This document shows positions 1 through 6,350 of a stretch of 8,858 bases of DNA, in pieces. The translations under genes and the position numbers were made by a program. Under the pieces are notes generated by a model, which saw nothing but the letters and a program-made list of their open reading frames with translations, was not told the origin of the DNA and searched no databases. Position 1 is the stretch's first letter, and every line of letters starts with the position of its first letter. Source of the stretch: Thermoplasmata archaeon (lineage in GTDB: Archaea; Thermoplasmatota; Thermoplasmata; SG8-5; JAGLSY01); assembly GCA_023135545.1 (NCBI GenBank), contig JAGLSY010000071.1:1-8858 (forward strand), read 5' to 3'.

Positions 1-789
1 AAGAAGCTGGGCGGCCTCCAGGACAGGGTGATCCAGGCCAGAGCGGTTCAGATACACACGGCTAAGGGCCCGGTCAACGGCGTGATAGGAATAAACGCAC
101 CCCATCTCATGCTGGACCCGGCCGACAAGGACAAGATAATAACCTGGGACAAGCTCTGTATAGACCTGGGTACACGGAGCAGGGAGGAAACAGAAAAACT
201 CGGCATCAAGCTACTCCAGCCAATAACCCTGAAGAAGGACTTTTTCACAATGAACAAGAAATATGTGGTGTCCAGGAGTTTGGATAACAGAGCCGGGGTT
301 ACCGGCCTGCTGGAAACCTTCAGGCAGATCGATGAAAAGAAGCTGAAGACCGAGGTTATATTTGTCTGGGGAGTGCAGGAAGAAATCGGCCTCAGAGGAG
401 CCAGGGTAATATCCAATCGAATACCTCTGGACTACGCGATACCGGTGGACACCTACTCTACCACCGACTCTCCGGGACTGGGGGATTTCTTCGAGCCAGT
501 GTATCTCGGAAAGGGCCCTGTATTGAGGATGGTGGATGCCAGGGTTGTGGCGACACCCAGCCTGGGTGAGAAACTCGCAAAGGTTGCGTCCAAGAACAAG
601 ATACCATTCCAGTACGGGGTAACAGGCGGCAGCACAGATGGCATGGCCCTGCAGGAGTCAGGAGCCGCCACGATGCCGATAGGAATTCCCATGAGGTATT
701 CCCACAGCTCGGTGGAGGTCATTCATCTGGATGACCTTAGCAACCTGACAAAGTTGCTTAAGGCGGCGATTTACACGTTGTCTGGATGA
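1..789 (+). CDS. M42-family metallo-aminopeptidase, 5'-truncated by window edge
   Basis: The reading frame is open from base 1, so the GTG at 28 is internal and the gene starts outside the window. The visible part is 262 residues; M42 enzymes usually have about 340-370, so roughly 80-100 N-terminal residues, including the first metal-binding His, are missing. Seen in order, numbered from base 1: a PDZ-like insert region around GVIGINAPH; SLDNRAG with the bridging metal ligand Asp95; QEEIGLRGA with catalytic Glu127 and metal ligand Glu128; PVDTYSTTDSPG with Asp150; and GGSTDGMALQ followed by YSHSS with metal ligand His235. Family knowledge: these di-metal peptidases form large tetrahedral (TET) or related cytosolic complexes that trim peptides. 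The motif set separates it from M20 peptidases. Exact substrate preference (Glu, Leu, Lys or deblocking) cannot be read from sequence. The stop is TGA at 787-789. Nothing links it functionally to the operon downstream. Confidence 0.93.
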   Translation, partial: KKLGGLQDRVIQARAVQIHTAKGPVNGVIGINAPHLMLDPADKDKIITWDKLCIDLGTRSREETEKLGIKLLQPITLKKDFFTMNKKYVVSRSLDNRAGVTGLLETFRQIDEKKLKTEVIFVWGVQEEIGLRGARVISNRIPLDYAIPVDTYSTTDSPGLGDFFEPVYLGKGPVLRMVDARVVATPSLGEKLAKVASKNKIPFQYGVTGGSTDGMALQESGAATMPIGIPMRYSHSSVEVIHLDDLSNLTKLLKAAIYTLSG

Positions 790-879
790 TACCCAAATCT
801 ATCTTGCTGGCTTTTATCTTTACCCACCTTCCGCCCCCACCATGCTATCACATCAATAACACCCATAATAGCAGATACT

Positions 880-918
880 GGGACCCCCGCCGGCTCTTTA
901 CTGGGGCCCTCTTTTTTT
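880..918 (+). terminator. Possible terminator of the M42 gene: hairpin plus T-run
   Basis: GGGACCCC at 880-887 can pair with GGGGCCCT at 903-910 (one A.C mismatch and one G.T pair), and seven Ts follow at 912-918. It lies about 90 nt after the peptidase stop and about 40 nt before the aIF1A start, a sensible place to end the upstream transcript. Archaeal termination depends mainly on the T-run, so the hairpin may be incidental. Confidence 0.4.
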
Positions 919-941
919 GAACAGGCCAGTCTCTCATAGAT

Positions 942-949
942 ATTAAATA
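942..949 (+). promoter_or_regulatory. TATA-like box for the aIF1A-rio1-KH operon
   Basis: ATTAAATA at 942-949 is the best archaeal TATA-box match in this gap. A transcript starting about 24-27 nt downstream of its centre would begin near 970. That suggests a leaderless mRNA, which agrees with the lack of any Shine-Dalgarno before the gene. Confidence 0.5.
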
Positions 950-960
950 CCCCTCGTTAT

Positions 961-1308
961 ATGTCCGAGATGGTAATTAACGTGGGTTACAAGAAACCAG
1001 AAGAGGGAGATGGGGAGCACATCCGTTCCCCGATGCCCAAGAAGATGAAACGAGAGATGTTCGCCATAGCCGACCAGCTCCTAGGAGCCTCCAAGATAAG
1101 GGTAGTATGCGCGGACGGCGAATCCAGGATGGGCAGGATAAGGGGGAAGCTGAAGAAGAGGATGTGGATCAGAGAGGGCGATTTACTCATCATCAGGCCC
1201 TGGGAGTTTCAGGACGAGAAGTGTGACGTGATGTATCGCTACACGAGAACCCAGGCGTCCAACCTGGCCAGAAGGGGAGTCATACCAGAGAGCATAAATG
1301 TTTTTTAG
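961..1308 (+). CDS. eif1A: Translation initiation factor aIF1A
   Basis: The 115-residue product is the length expected of archaeal aIF1A, a cytosolic OB-fold protein that binds the A-site of the small ribosomal subunit and helps place initiator tRNA and scan or stabilise the start complex. Visible features are a short N-terminal tail, a basic stretch (PKKMKREMFAIADQLLGASK, residues 25-44), the core strand VVCADGESRMGRIRGKLKKRMWI typical of eIF1A, and DLLIIRPWEFQDEKCDVMYRYT. It is first in an operon with the RIO1 kinase gene 15 nt downstream. Start choice is uncertain: ATG 961 gives MSEMVINVGY and ATG 970 gives MVINVGY. Neither has a Shine-Dalgarno, and 970 sits where a leaderless transcript from the TATA-like box would begin. 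The family call is firm. Confidence 0.95.
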   Translation: MSEMVINVGYKKPEEGDGEHIRSPMPKKMKREMFAIADQLLGASKIRVVCADGESRMGRIRGKLKKRMWIREGDLLIIRPWEFQDEKCDVMYRYTRTQASNLARRGVIPESINVF

Positions 1309-1323
1309 AGCCGGTGGAATATC

Positions 1324-2199
1324 ATGGCGTTTTCCGAGAAGAAAAGATTGCAGTTAGAATCCAAAATCATGTCCTACAAATTCAGGGACAAGGATGCCGA
1401 CCAGCGAAAAACATATGATGAGGTTTTCGACGAGAAAACCCTTCTGACAATATACAGGCTTATGACATCAGGCATCATCGACATTCTTGACTTTCCGCTG
1501 GCCACCGGCAAAGAGGGAAATGTATTCAGGGCCAACACAGCCGATGGAAAACTTCTGGCAGTCAAGATATATCGTGTATCGAATTCAACATTCAAAAACA
1601 TCCAGAAATACATAACGGGCGACCGTCGCTTCAGCAAGGTGGGCAAGAACCATCGCCGGGGCATCTACATGTGGGCCCAGAAGGAATACCGCAATTTGGA
1701 GAGGATGCACGGGAAGGGAATATCTGTTCCCAAGCCAGTCAAATGCCAAGACAACGTGGTTGTGATGGAATATGTGGGCACGGAGGATACGCCGGCTAGA
1801 CATCTCAAGGACGTGGAGATCGAAGACCCCCAAACTCTATTCGACAATATTATCGGCCAGATGAAAGTCATGTACCTGGACGCTGGCTTGGTTCATGCGG
1901 ACCTGAGCGAGTACAATATTTTGATGAGAGATAGTCAACTAGGCCCGGCTGCAGATAAAACCTCCAACTCAACGAGGGGTCAAACCCCCACCTCGACGAC
2001 AGGTCAGGCAGTTCCGCCCAATCATTCCATGGCCCAGGAGCCGGTAATAATTGATGTCGGTCAGGCTGTTTTGACCAACCATCCGATGGCCCAGGAATTC
2101 CTGGTTAGGGACATAAATAATATATGCCACTTCTTTAATAAACATGGTGTAGAAACCGACAAGAATGAGCTACTAACCATGATAAGAGGTGATGAATGA
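1324..2199 (+). CDS. rio1: RIO1-type serine protein kinase with an unusual active-site insert
   Basis: RIO1 is an atypical kinase/ATPase needed for late maturation of the small ribosomal subunit. Seen in the 291-residue product: an N-terminal helical region; the P-loop variant TGKEGNVF (61-68); Lys81 in AVKIY; the RIO1 flexible-loop region RRFSKVGKNHRRGIYMW (101-117); hinge VVMEY (146-150); catalytic loop HADLSEYN (191-198) with Asp193 and Asn198; metal-binding Asp244 in IIDVGQAV; and HPMAQEFLVRDINNI (253-267). All key catalytic residues are present. Odd point: normally only a few residues separate NILMRD from the PVIIDVGQ strand. Here residues about 204-239 intervene, rich in Ser, Thr, Gln and Pro, and ending in GQAVPPNHSMAQE (227-239), which resembles GQAVLTNHPMAQE (246-258). 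The frame stays intact. GGTGG just upstream (about 1313-1317) can serve as Shine-Dalgarno for ATG 1324. The end overlaps the next gene by 4 nt, which implies coupled translation. Confidence 0.95.
   Translation: MAFSEKKRLQLESKIMSYKFRDKDADQRKTYDEVFDEKTLLTIYRLMTSGIIDILDFPLATGKEGNVFRANTADGKLLAVKIYRVSNSTFKNIQKYITGDRRFSKVGKNHRRGIYMWAQKEYRNLERMHGKGISVPKPVKCQDNVVVMEYVGTEDTPARHLKDVEIEDPQTLFDNIIGQMKVMYLDAGLVHADLSEYNILMRDSQLGPAADKTSNSTRGQTPTSTTGQAVPPNHSMAQEPVIIDVGQAVLTNHPMAQEFLVRDINNICHFFNKHGVETDKNELLTMIRGDE
2002..2097 (+). repeat. Degenerate direct repeat inside rio1 (two 39-nt units)
   Basis: Bases 2002-2040 and 2059-2097 match at 31 of 39 positions, 57 nt apart and in frame. They encode GQAVPPNHSMAQE and GQAVLTNHPMAQE, identical at 10 of 13 residues. 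The second copy is the normal RIO1 segment after the metal-binding Asp; the first lies in the extra insert. A weaker third relative lies upstream: about 1968-1988 (CAACTCAACGA then GGTCAA) resembles about 1989-2009 (CACCTCGACGA then GGTCAG) at 15 of 21 positions. The drift points to an old segmental duplication that has been retained rather than an assembly error. Confidence 0.75.
2186..2192 (+). promoter_or_regulatory. Shine-Dalgarno that decides the KH-protein start
   Basis: GAGGTGA is a near-perfect match to the archaeal anti-Shine-Dalgarno. It leaves only 3 nt to ATG 2196 and 6 nt to ATG 2199, so the second ATG is better spaced. It lies within the last codons of rio1. Confidence 0.65.
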
Positions 2200-2741
2200 T
2201 GCTGTTCGTCCGGATGCCCAAGGAAAGGGTGGCAGTGCTGATAGGCCATGACGGCAAGGTCAAGAAACAGATAGAGAAACTGGCCAGTGTGAAAATAAAC
2301 GTGGAATCCAAGTCCGGGGATGTTGCCATATCATTCAAGGGAAATGACACCAATTTCAAGGCACTGGCTGCCAGGGATATTGTGAAAGCCATTGCCAGAG
2401 GATTCTCACCCAACAGGGCCATGTGCCTTTTCGATGATGACAATTATCTGGAACTGCTGGATGTCAGGGATTATGCCGGAAAGAGCCATAAGCACAATCG
2501 AAGAATCAGGGCCAGACTCATAGGAACCAAGGGCAAGACCAGGCACCTGATAGAGGAACTATCGGGTGCGGAGATGAGCATCTACGGAAACACGGTGGGC
2601 CTCATAGGAGATGTTCACTCGCTGGATGCGGCCAAGAGGGCTACCCAGATGCTTCTCGAGGGAAGCGAGCACTCCGCTGTTTACAGATTCCTGGAAGGAA
2701 GAAGAAGGGAAATGAAATTCATGGAAATGGGGATGCAGTAA
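2196..2741 (+). CDS. Two-KH-domain RNA-binding protein, archaeal Dim2/Pno1 type
   Basis: The 181-residue product has two KH domains. The first carries a GxxG loop in LIGHDGKVKKQIEKL (GHDG at 17-20). The second carries LIGTKGKTRHLIEELSG (GTKG at 110-113), the form seen in Pno1/Dim2 and Krr1-like proteins. The C-terminus is basic (EGRRREMKF). Eukaryotic Dim2/Pno1 binds the 3' end region of pre-18S rRNA with the Nob1 nuclease. Archaeal homologues are thought to do the same and the gene commonly follows aIF1A and rio1, as here, which supports a role in 30S maturation alongside RIO1. It overlaps the rio1 stop (ATGA). The true start may be ATG 2199 because the Shine-Dalgarno is better spaced for it, which removes only one Met. 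Confidence 0.92.
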   Translation: MMLFVRMPKERVAVLIGHDGKVKKQIEKLASVKINVESKSGDVAISFKGNDTNFKALAARDIVKAIARGFSPNRAMCLFDDDNYLELLDVRDYAGKSHKHNRRIRARLIGTKGKTRHLIEELSGAEMSIYGNTVGLIGDVHSLDAAKRATQMLLEGSEHSAVYRFLEGRRREMKFMEMGMQ

Positions 2742-2758
2742 TATCCGTAAAGGATATT
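2740..2758 (+). terminator. Perfect short hairpin at the end of the aIF1A-rio1-KH operon
   Basis: AATATCC (2740-2746) and GGATATT (2752-2758) form a perfect 7-bp stem with the 5-nt loop GTAAA. The stem starts inside the TAA stop codon of the KH gene. No T-run follows, so it could be an mRNA 3'-end or stability element, or chance, rather than a terminator. Confidence 0.3.
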
Positions 2759-2898
2759 CGATAACATCCTGAAAATAATGTCTGGTGGGTCCCCAAATAG
2801 CCACAATCAGGGAAATTATTGATATCACAGGCCATTCATATCCCATCAGTTTCTGAAGCCAGTTGGCCCGGATGATATTGATAAAATAGAGGTATAAA

Positions 2899-4014
2899 AT
2901 GAACAAGCCAGTTGTTTCAATAGCCAAATGTAAAAATTACGAACCGGACGAGGTAGCAAAGGCTGTAAAAGCCTCACTCGCTCACCTGGAAGGCATCTCG
3001 AGTTTTGTCAAGCCAGGAGATAAGGTATTTGTCAAAATCAATTTACTAATGGCATCGAAGCCGGACGAGGCGGTCACAACCCACCCCTCAGTGATAAACG
3101 CAGTTGTCAAGATATTAGAGGAGGCTGGCTGCAAGGTCATTGTCGGAGACAGCCCCGGAGGTCCGGCAACAAGGGGAAGGCTGGAGCGGGCCTATAGAAG
3201 GTCCGGAATCATCGGGGCCCTGGAAGGCACAAATGCCGAGCTCTACCGCGGCTTTGACGGCATCCGGATGCCCTGTCCAGATGGCAAATTGATAAAATCC
3301 TTCGAGGTTTTGGACATCGTGCCACAAGTGGACAAGATAATAACACTCCCCAAGCTCAAGACCCACATGCTAACGGGCTTCACCGGAGCCACGAAAATTT
3401 GCTACGGATTTGTGCCAGGCATGGTCAAGGCCACTTACCACTCGACCCTGCCGGACCCGGAAGATTTCTCGGACATGCTACTTGACCTCACCGAGTTGAT
3501 AAATCCAACACTGACCATCATGGACGGAGTTGTCGGGATGGAGGGGAAGGGACCGTCCGGTGGCAACCCGAAACATGTGGGAGCCATAATAGCCAGCACA
3601 GACAATGCCGCCCTGGACATGACAGCGGCCAGACTAGTCAATCTGGAGCCAAAGGACTTAACAATTCTCAGAACCGCGATGAAGAGGAAACTTGTCTCGG
3701 GAAATCAGAATGATATCGAAGTGGTCGGGGACACCCTAGATAATTTCTCCCAAATTAGCTTTGAGCCAGCCATCAGAAAGAAGAAAAGAGGAATCAGAAT
3801 TCCGAGGCCCATCCGCAGATTCCTTGTCAAGAGGTACATGAGCCAGCCGGTACCCTTGAAAGCCAGATGCAACGGGTGCGGTGACTGCATGCGCGCGTGT
3901 CCGAGGCAGTGCATTCAAATAATTGACAAACTGGCCGTGATGGATTATGACAAGTGCATCAGGTGCTTCTGCTGCCATGAGCTGTGTCCGGAAAGGGCTA
4001 TTGACATTGAATAA
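2899..4014 (+). CDS. DUF362 protein with C-terminal 2[4Fe-4S] ferredoxin domain
   Basis: The 371-residue product has the DUF362 domain over about residues 5-280. Its hallmarks are KINLLMASKPDEAVTTHPSV (46-65), IVGDSPGGPA (81-90), TLPKLKTHMLTGFTGATK (149-166) and GFVPGMVKATYHS (170-182). A basic linker (RKKKRGIRIPRPIRR) leads to a ferredoxin-like module with two CxxCxxCxxxCP motifs: Cys324/327/330/334 and Cys353/356/359/363, with extra Cys at 338 and 358. This arrangement should bind two 4Fe-4S clusters. There is no signal peptide or membrane segment, so it is likely cytosolic. The reaction is unknown to me; an electron-transfer or redox role is inferred only from the clusters. AGAGGT at 2888-2893 is a good Shine-Dalgarno 5 nt before ATG 2899. 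It follows the ribosome-biogenesis operon by 157 nt and is probably a separate unit. Confidence 0.9.
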   Translation: MNKPVVSIAKCKNYEPDEVAKAVKASLAHLEGISSFVKPGDKVFVKINLLMASKPDEAVTTHPSVINAVVKILEEAGCKVIVGDSPGGPATRGRLERAYRRSGIIGALEGTNAELYRGFDGIRMPCPDGKLIKSFEVLDIVPQVDKIITLPKLKTHMLTGFTGATKICYGFVPGMVKATYHSTLPDPEDFSDMLLDLTELINPTLTIMDGVVGMEGKGPSGGNPKHVGAIIASTDNAALDMTAARLVNLEPKDLTILRTAMKRKLVSGNQNDIEVVGDTLDNFSQISFEPAIRKKKRGIRIPRPIRRFLVKRYMSQPVPLKARCNGCGDCMRACPRQCIQIIDKLAVMDYDKCIRCFCCHELCPERAIDIE

Positions 4015-4023
4015 AAATAAAAA
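4011..4023 (-). terminator. T-rich terminator of tRNA-Arg
   Basis: Read on the - strand, the bases just past the tRNA-Arg 3' end are two runs of five Ts split by one A. This is the usual kind of archaeal tRNA stop signal. It overlaps the DUF362 stop codon, so the two convergent units end in the same bases. Confidence 0.6.
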
Positions 4024-4024
4024 G

Positions 4025-4099
4025 CGAGCGCGAAGGGATTCGAACCCTTGACTTACAGCTTAGGAGGCTGTCGCCATATCCTGGCTAGGCCACGCGCCC
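4025..4099 (-). tRNA. tRNA-Arg (anticodon CCT)
   Basis: The - strand folds into a full cloverleaf. The acceptor arm GGGCGCG pairs with CGCGCTC (one G.T pair) and the discriminator is G. A D-arm follows. The anticodon stem ACAGC/GCTGT encloses loop CTCCTAA, giving anticodon CCT (complement of 4062-4064) and reading AGG. The T-arm is AAGGG/CCCTT around TTCGAAT. There is no intron, and CCA is not encoded, so it must be added afterwards. It is convergent with the DUF362 gene (10 nt away) and divergent from tRNA-Ala. Confidence 0.95.
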
Positions 4100-4126
4100 T
4101 TTTATCTACAGCATCCTGTAAACCAA

Positions 4127-4138
4127 TTTTATATTTAA
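4127..4138 (-). promoter_or_regulatory. TATA-like box for tRNA-Arg
   Basis: On the - strand this reads TTAAATATAAAA, centred about 34 nt before the mature tRNA 5' end. That would give a short leader of about 8 nt for RNase P to remove. Confidence 0.6.
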
Positions 4139-4167
4139 CCGTTCCACCAACCACACAGCCAAAAAGG

Positions 4168-4176
4168 TTTTATCTA
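4168..4176 (+). promoter_or_regulatory. TATA-like box for tRNA-Ala
   Basis: TTTTATCTA is centred about 31 nt before the tRNA-Ala 5' end, a plausible TATA position. It is less canonical than the box serving tRNA-Arg on the other strand. Confidence 0.45.
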
Positions 4177-4202
4177 TTGGCCATTTCTCGGCATTGCAAC
4201 AT

Positions 4203-4276
4203 GGGCTCATAGATCAGCCTGGAAGATCGCCTGCTTTGCAAGCAGGAGGTCTCGGGTTCAAATCCCGATGAGTCCA
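4203..4276 (+). tRNA. tRNA-Ala (anticodon TGC)
   Basis: The sequence folds into a cloverleaf. The acceptor GGGCTCA pairs with TGAGTCC (one G.T pair) and the discriminator is A. The D-stem is GATC/GATC. The anticodon stem CCTGC/GCAGG encloses TTTGCAA, so the anticodon is TGC (4237-4239), decoding GCN alanine codons. The T-arm is TCGGG/CCCGA around TTCAAAT. There is no intron and no encoded CCA. Seven Ts at 4283-4289 follow and likely end transcription. Confidence 0.96.
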
Positions 4277-4282
4277 TCAATC

Positions 4283-4289
4283 TTTTTTT
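4283..4289 (+). terminator. T-run terminator of tRNA-Ala
   Basis: Seven consecutive Ts begin 7 nt after the discriminator base of tRNA-Ala. This is a typical T-run termination signal for archaeal RNA polymerase. Confidence 0.6.
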
Positions 4290-4304
4290 AAGATAACCCA
4301 GAGC

Positions 4305-4315
4305 AAAACGAAAAA
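4305..4315 (-). terminator. Possible T-rich terminator of the ABC exporter operon
   Basis: On the - strand this reads TTTTTCGTTTT, about 100 nt beyond the stop of the second ABC gene, with the 4373-4397 hairpin lying between them. It is a likely place for the ABC transcript to end before running antisense into tRNA-Ala. Confidence 0.35.
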
Positions 4316-4372
4316 GATTTTCGGCAAGACTTGAAGCGTTACAATTACCAGTGATAACTTCAGGTCGCAGCC

Positions 4373-4424
4373 TTCAAGCTTCCGTAGGAAGGTTGAATTG
4401 TCAGTATTTTCTTTTTTAATTTTT
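4373..4424 (+). terminator. Hairpin followed by T-runs between tRNA-Ala and the ABC genes
   Basis: TTCAAGCTTCC (4373-4383) and GGAAGGTTGAA (4387-4397) form an 11-bp stem with one mismatch and a GTA loop. T-rich tracts follow on the + strand (4407-4410, 4412-4417, 4420-4424). It looks like an intrinsic terminator for + strand transcription, yet no + strand gene is evident after tRNA-Ala. As RNA on the - strand the same hairpin would lie in the 3' UTR of the ABC operon. Confidence 0.4.
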
Positions 4425-6350
4425 GTCGTGCTGGGCCTGTCCGCCATGCCCCATCATCGGCCCCTTCTGGCTTCCTAGCTTTCCCTGGCTCATCTTTTCG
4501 ACCTTCGCCATCTCTTCCTGGGCTGTCTTGACCGCCTCGTCAGATATCTCACCTGCCGATTGGTGGGAATAATAGGTATTGTAAAGGGCCTTGTATCGAC
4601 CACCCAGCTCCATCAGCTCGTCATGGGAGCCCTGCTCGACCAGCGAGCCCTTCTCAAAGACCAGAATCTTGGACGCATTGGCGATGGTCGTCAACCTGTG
4701 GGCGATGACCACCGTGGTCCTTTTCGAGAAAAGCTTGTCCTGAGCGTCCTGGACCAGGGATTCAGAATAGGCATCCAGGCGACTGGTGGCCTCGTCAAGG
4801 ATGAGTATCCGGGGCTTTGCCAACATGGTCCTTGCTATGGATATCATCTGGACCTGCCCCGCACTTAGATTTTTCCCCTCCTCGATTATGATCGATGAAT
4901 AACCATCTGGTAGAACATCGATGAACTCGTGGGCTCCGATCAACTTGCTCATCGCCACGACCTCGTCATCAGTGGCCGTTGGCCTTCCATATCTGATATT
5001 TTCCATCACCGTCCCATCGAAGAGGTATGGTTCCTGGGCTATGAGGGCCAGGTTATCATGGAGGGAATCCAGGGTGATATCTCTCAGGTCCTGGCCGCCT
5101 ATTTTAATATTCCCTTTCTGCGGATCGTAGAATCGGTTCAGGAGAGCAGCAATGGTACTTTTACCAGCGCCAGTGTGGCCCACAACGGCCACCATTTCAC
5201 CAGGCCCTATCCTGAAATCGACATCCTTCAATACCTCGGCCCCCTCCATGTATGAGAAGGAAACCCCCTCAAACTCTATTCCATCGCTATCCGGCCTCAG
5301 CGGAACGGCCCCCTCGGTATCCTTGACAGTGGGTTCTGTTTCCAGAACGTCCATCAATCTGTCCATCGAGGCCAATGAGGCCTGGAACATGGTGGCATTC
5401 ATACTCAGCATCAGAAGGGGGTGGAAGAATCGCTGGATAAGGATGGTTCCCAGGAATACCTGTCCAAGGGTTAGGGCAGGGTCATTTCCTATGGCCAGGC
5501 CACCGCCTACGAAGAGGATGAGCGACATGACCGCTATACCAGTTGCCCTCACCATCGGCTGCATGATGGTCATCAGCATCATGAAGTTGAAACCATGGCG
5601 ATACGACTCTTGATTCAGCTCGCTAAGAATGGCGGCGGTCTCCTTTTCTCTGTTAAAGGCCTTGGCCACATGAACCCCTCCAAGGTTCTCGGCTATCTGG
5701 CCCGATACCTTTCCTGCCGCACGTTGAGTGGCCAGCATGATGCGCTGACCCACCGTTCCGAACAAGACGACTATCGATATGACCACCGGTATGACCACCA
5801 GGGCGGCCATTGCCACGAAGGGTGAGGCCATCCACATCAGGATGAAGGTGGCGATTACAAGAAGAACCTGGCTCGCCAGATCTATGATGATCTGTATGCC
5901 CATTGCCAGAGAGTCGGTATCCGATGTCACCCGAGAAGTCACATCACCGCTCTGCTCACCTTTATGATATGATAGGTCAGCCCTGATCAGCCTGTCATAG
6001 ACATCTTGCTGAAGTGACTGGACGAACCCTGCCTGTGCCCCGGAAAGGATCCAGGTATTGATCGAGCCAAAGATCCAGCTGGCAATCTTCAACCCCGTGT
6101 AAAGCAAGGCCAACAATATGATTCCATCCATCTCTGTTCCAGGCTCCAGCACAAGGTCAATCCCCCATGAAAGTACCAGCGGGTCAATTGCCATGAAAAT
6201 GGTGGCTATCACAGACAGGCATGCACCAAGATAGATGATACGACGGAACCTGCCCAGATAACCGAACATGCTGCGAATCAGAACGCCCAGGGGCCTGCTC
6301 CTCACATGCTTCTCGGCGGCCAATGCTCCCGGACCTCCATGCCGAGCCAT
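4416..6350 (-). CDS. ABC exporter half-transporter, consensus-ATPase partner of a heterodimer
   Basis: The 644-residue product has a type IV exporter fold: a membrane domain of about six helices (residues about 25-335) and a nucleotide-binding domain. Seen: Walker A GHTGAGKST (391-399), Q-loop Gln439, signature LSAGQ (495-499) instead of LSGGQ and followed by VQM rather than RQR, Walker B ILILDE (515-520) with catalytic Glu520, D-loop SRLD (523-526) and H-loop His551. The X-loop region (IIIEEGKN) is also atypical. An extra C-terminal tail of about 45 residues ends in a Met/Gly/His-rich stretch (MMGHGGQAQHDKN). Walker motifs are intact, so this subunit should supply the hydrolytic site together with the LSGGQ of its neighbour. 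Its ATG overlaps the partner's TGA by one base (TGATG), implying coupled translation. Likely substrates are lipids, peptides or drugs, which the sequence does not tell. Confidence 0.93.
   Translation of the reverse strand: MARHGGPGALAAEKHVRSRPLGVLIRSMFGYLGRFRRIIYLGACLSVIATIFMAIDPLVLSWGIDLVLEPGTEMDGIILLALLYTGLKIASWIFGSINTWILSGAQAGFVQSLQQDVYDRLIRADLSYHKGEQSGDVTSRVTSDTDSLAMGIQIIIDLASQVLLVIATFILMWMASPFVAMAALVVIPVVISIVVLFGTVGQRIMLATQRAAGKVSGQIAENLGGVHVAKAFNREKETAAILSELNQESYRHGFNFMMLMTIMQPMVRATGIAVMSLILFVGGGLAIGNDPALTLGQVFLGTILIQRFFHPLLMLSMNATMFQASLASMDRLMDVLETEPTVKDTEGAVPLRPDSDGIEFEGVSFSYMEGAEVLKDVDFRIGPGEMVAVVGHTGAGKSTIAALLNRFYDPQKGNIKIGGQDLRDITLDSLHDNLALIAQEPYLFDGTVMENIRYGRPTATDDEVVAMSKLIGAHEFIDVLPDGYSSIIIEEGKNLSAGQVQMISIARTMLAKPRILILDEATSRLDAYSESLVQDAQDKLFSKRTTVVIAHRLTTIANASKILVFEKGSLVEQGSHDELMELGGRYKALYNTYYSHQSAGEISDEAVKTAQEEMAKVEKMSQGKLGSQKGPMMGHGGQAQHDKN

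Noticed and set aside
1971..1995. Hairpin GGGGT-CAA-ACCCC inside the rio1 insert, considered as an intron or mobile-element edge
   Set aside because: The reading frame runs through unbroken, there is no bulge-helix-bulge-like pairing around the insert, and no target-site duplication flanks it. The in-frame repeat explains the insert better.
2559..2927. 122-codon - strand frame with a hydrophobic start, spanning the KH gene end and the gap before DUF362
   Set aside because: Most of it is antisense to the second KH domain, and the rest covers the short gap that holds the DUF362 ribosome-binding site. No family match.
4025..4276. Paired tRNA genes considered as an integration site for a mobile element
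   Set aside because: No partial repeat of either tRNA 3' end is present elsewhere in the window, and no integrase or phage gene is nearby.
5152..5613. 153-codon + strand frame opposite the downstream ABC gene
   Set aside because: Antisense to conserved Walker A and membrane-domain sequence, with no family resemblance. A shadow frame.
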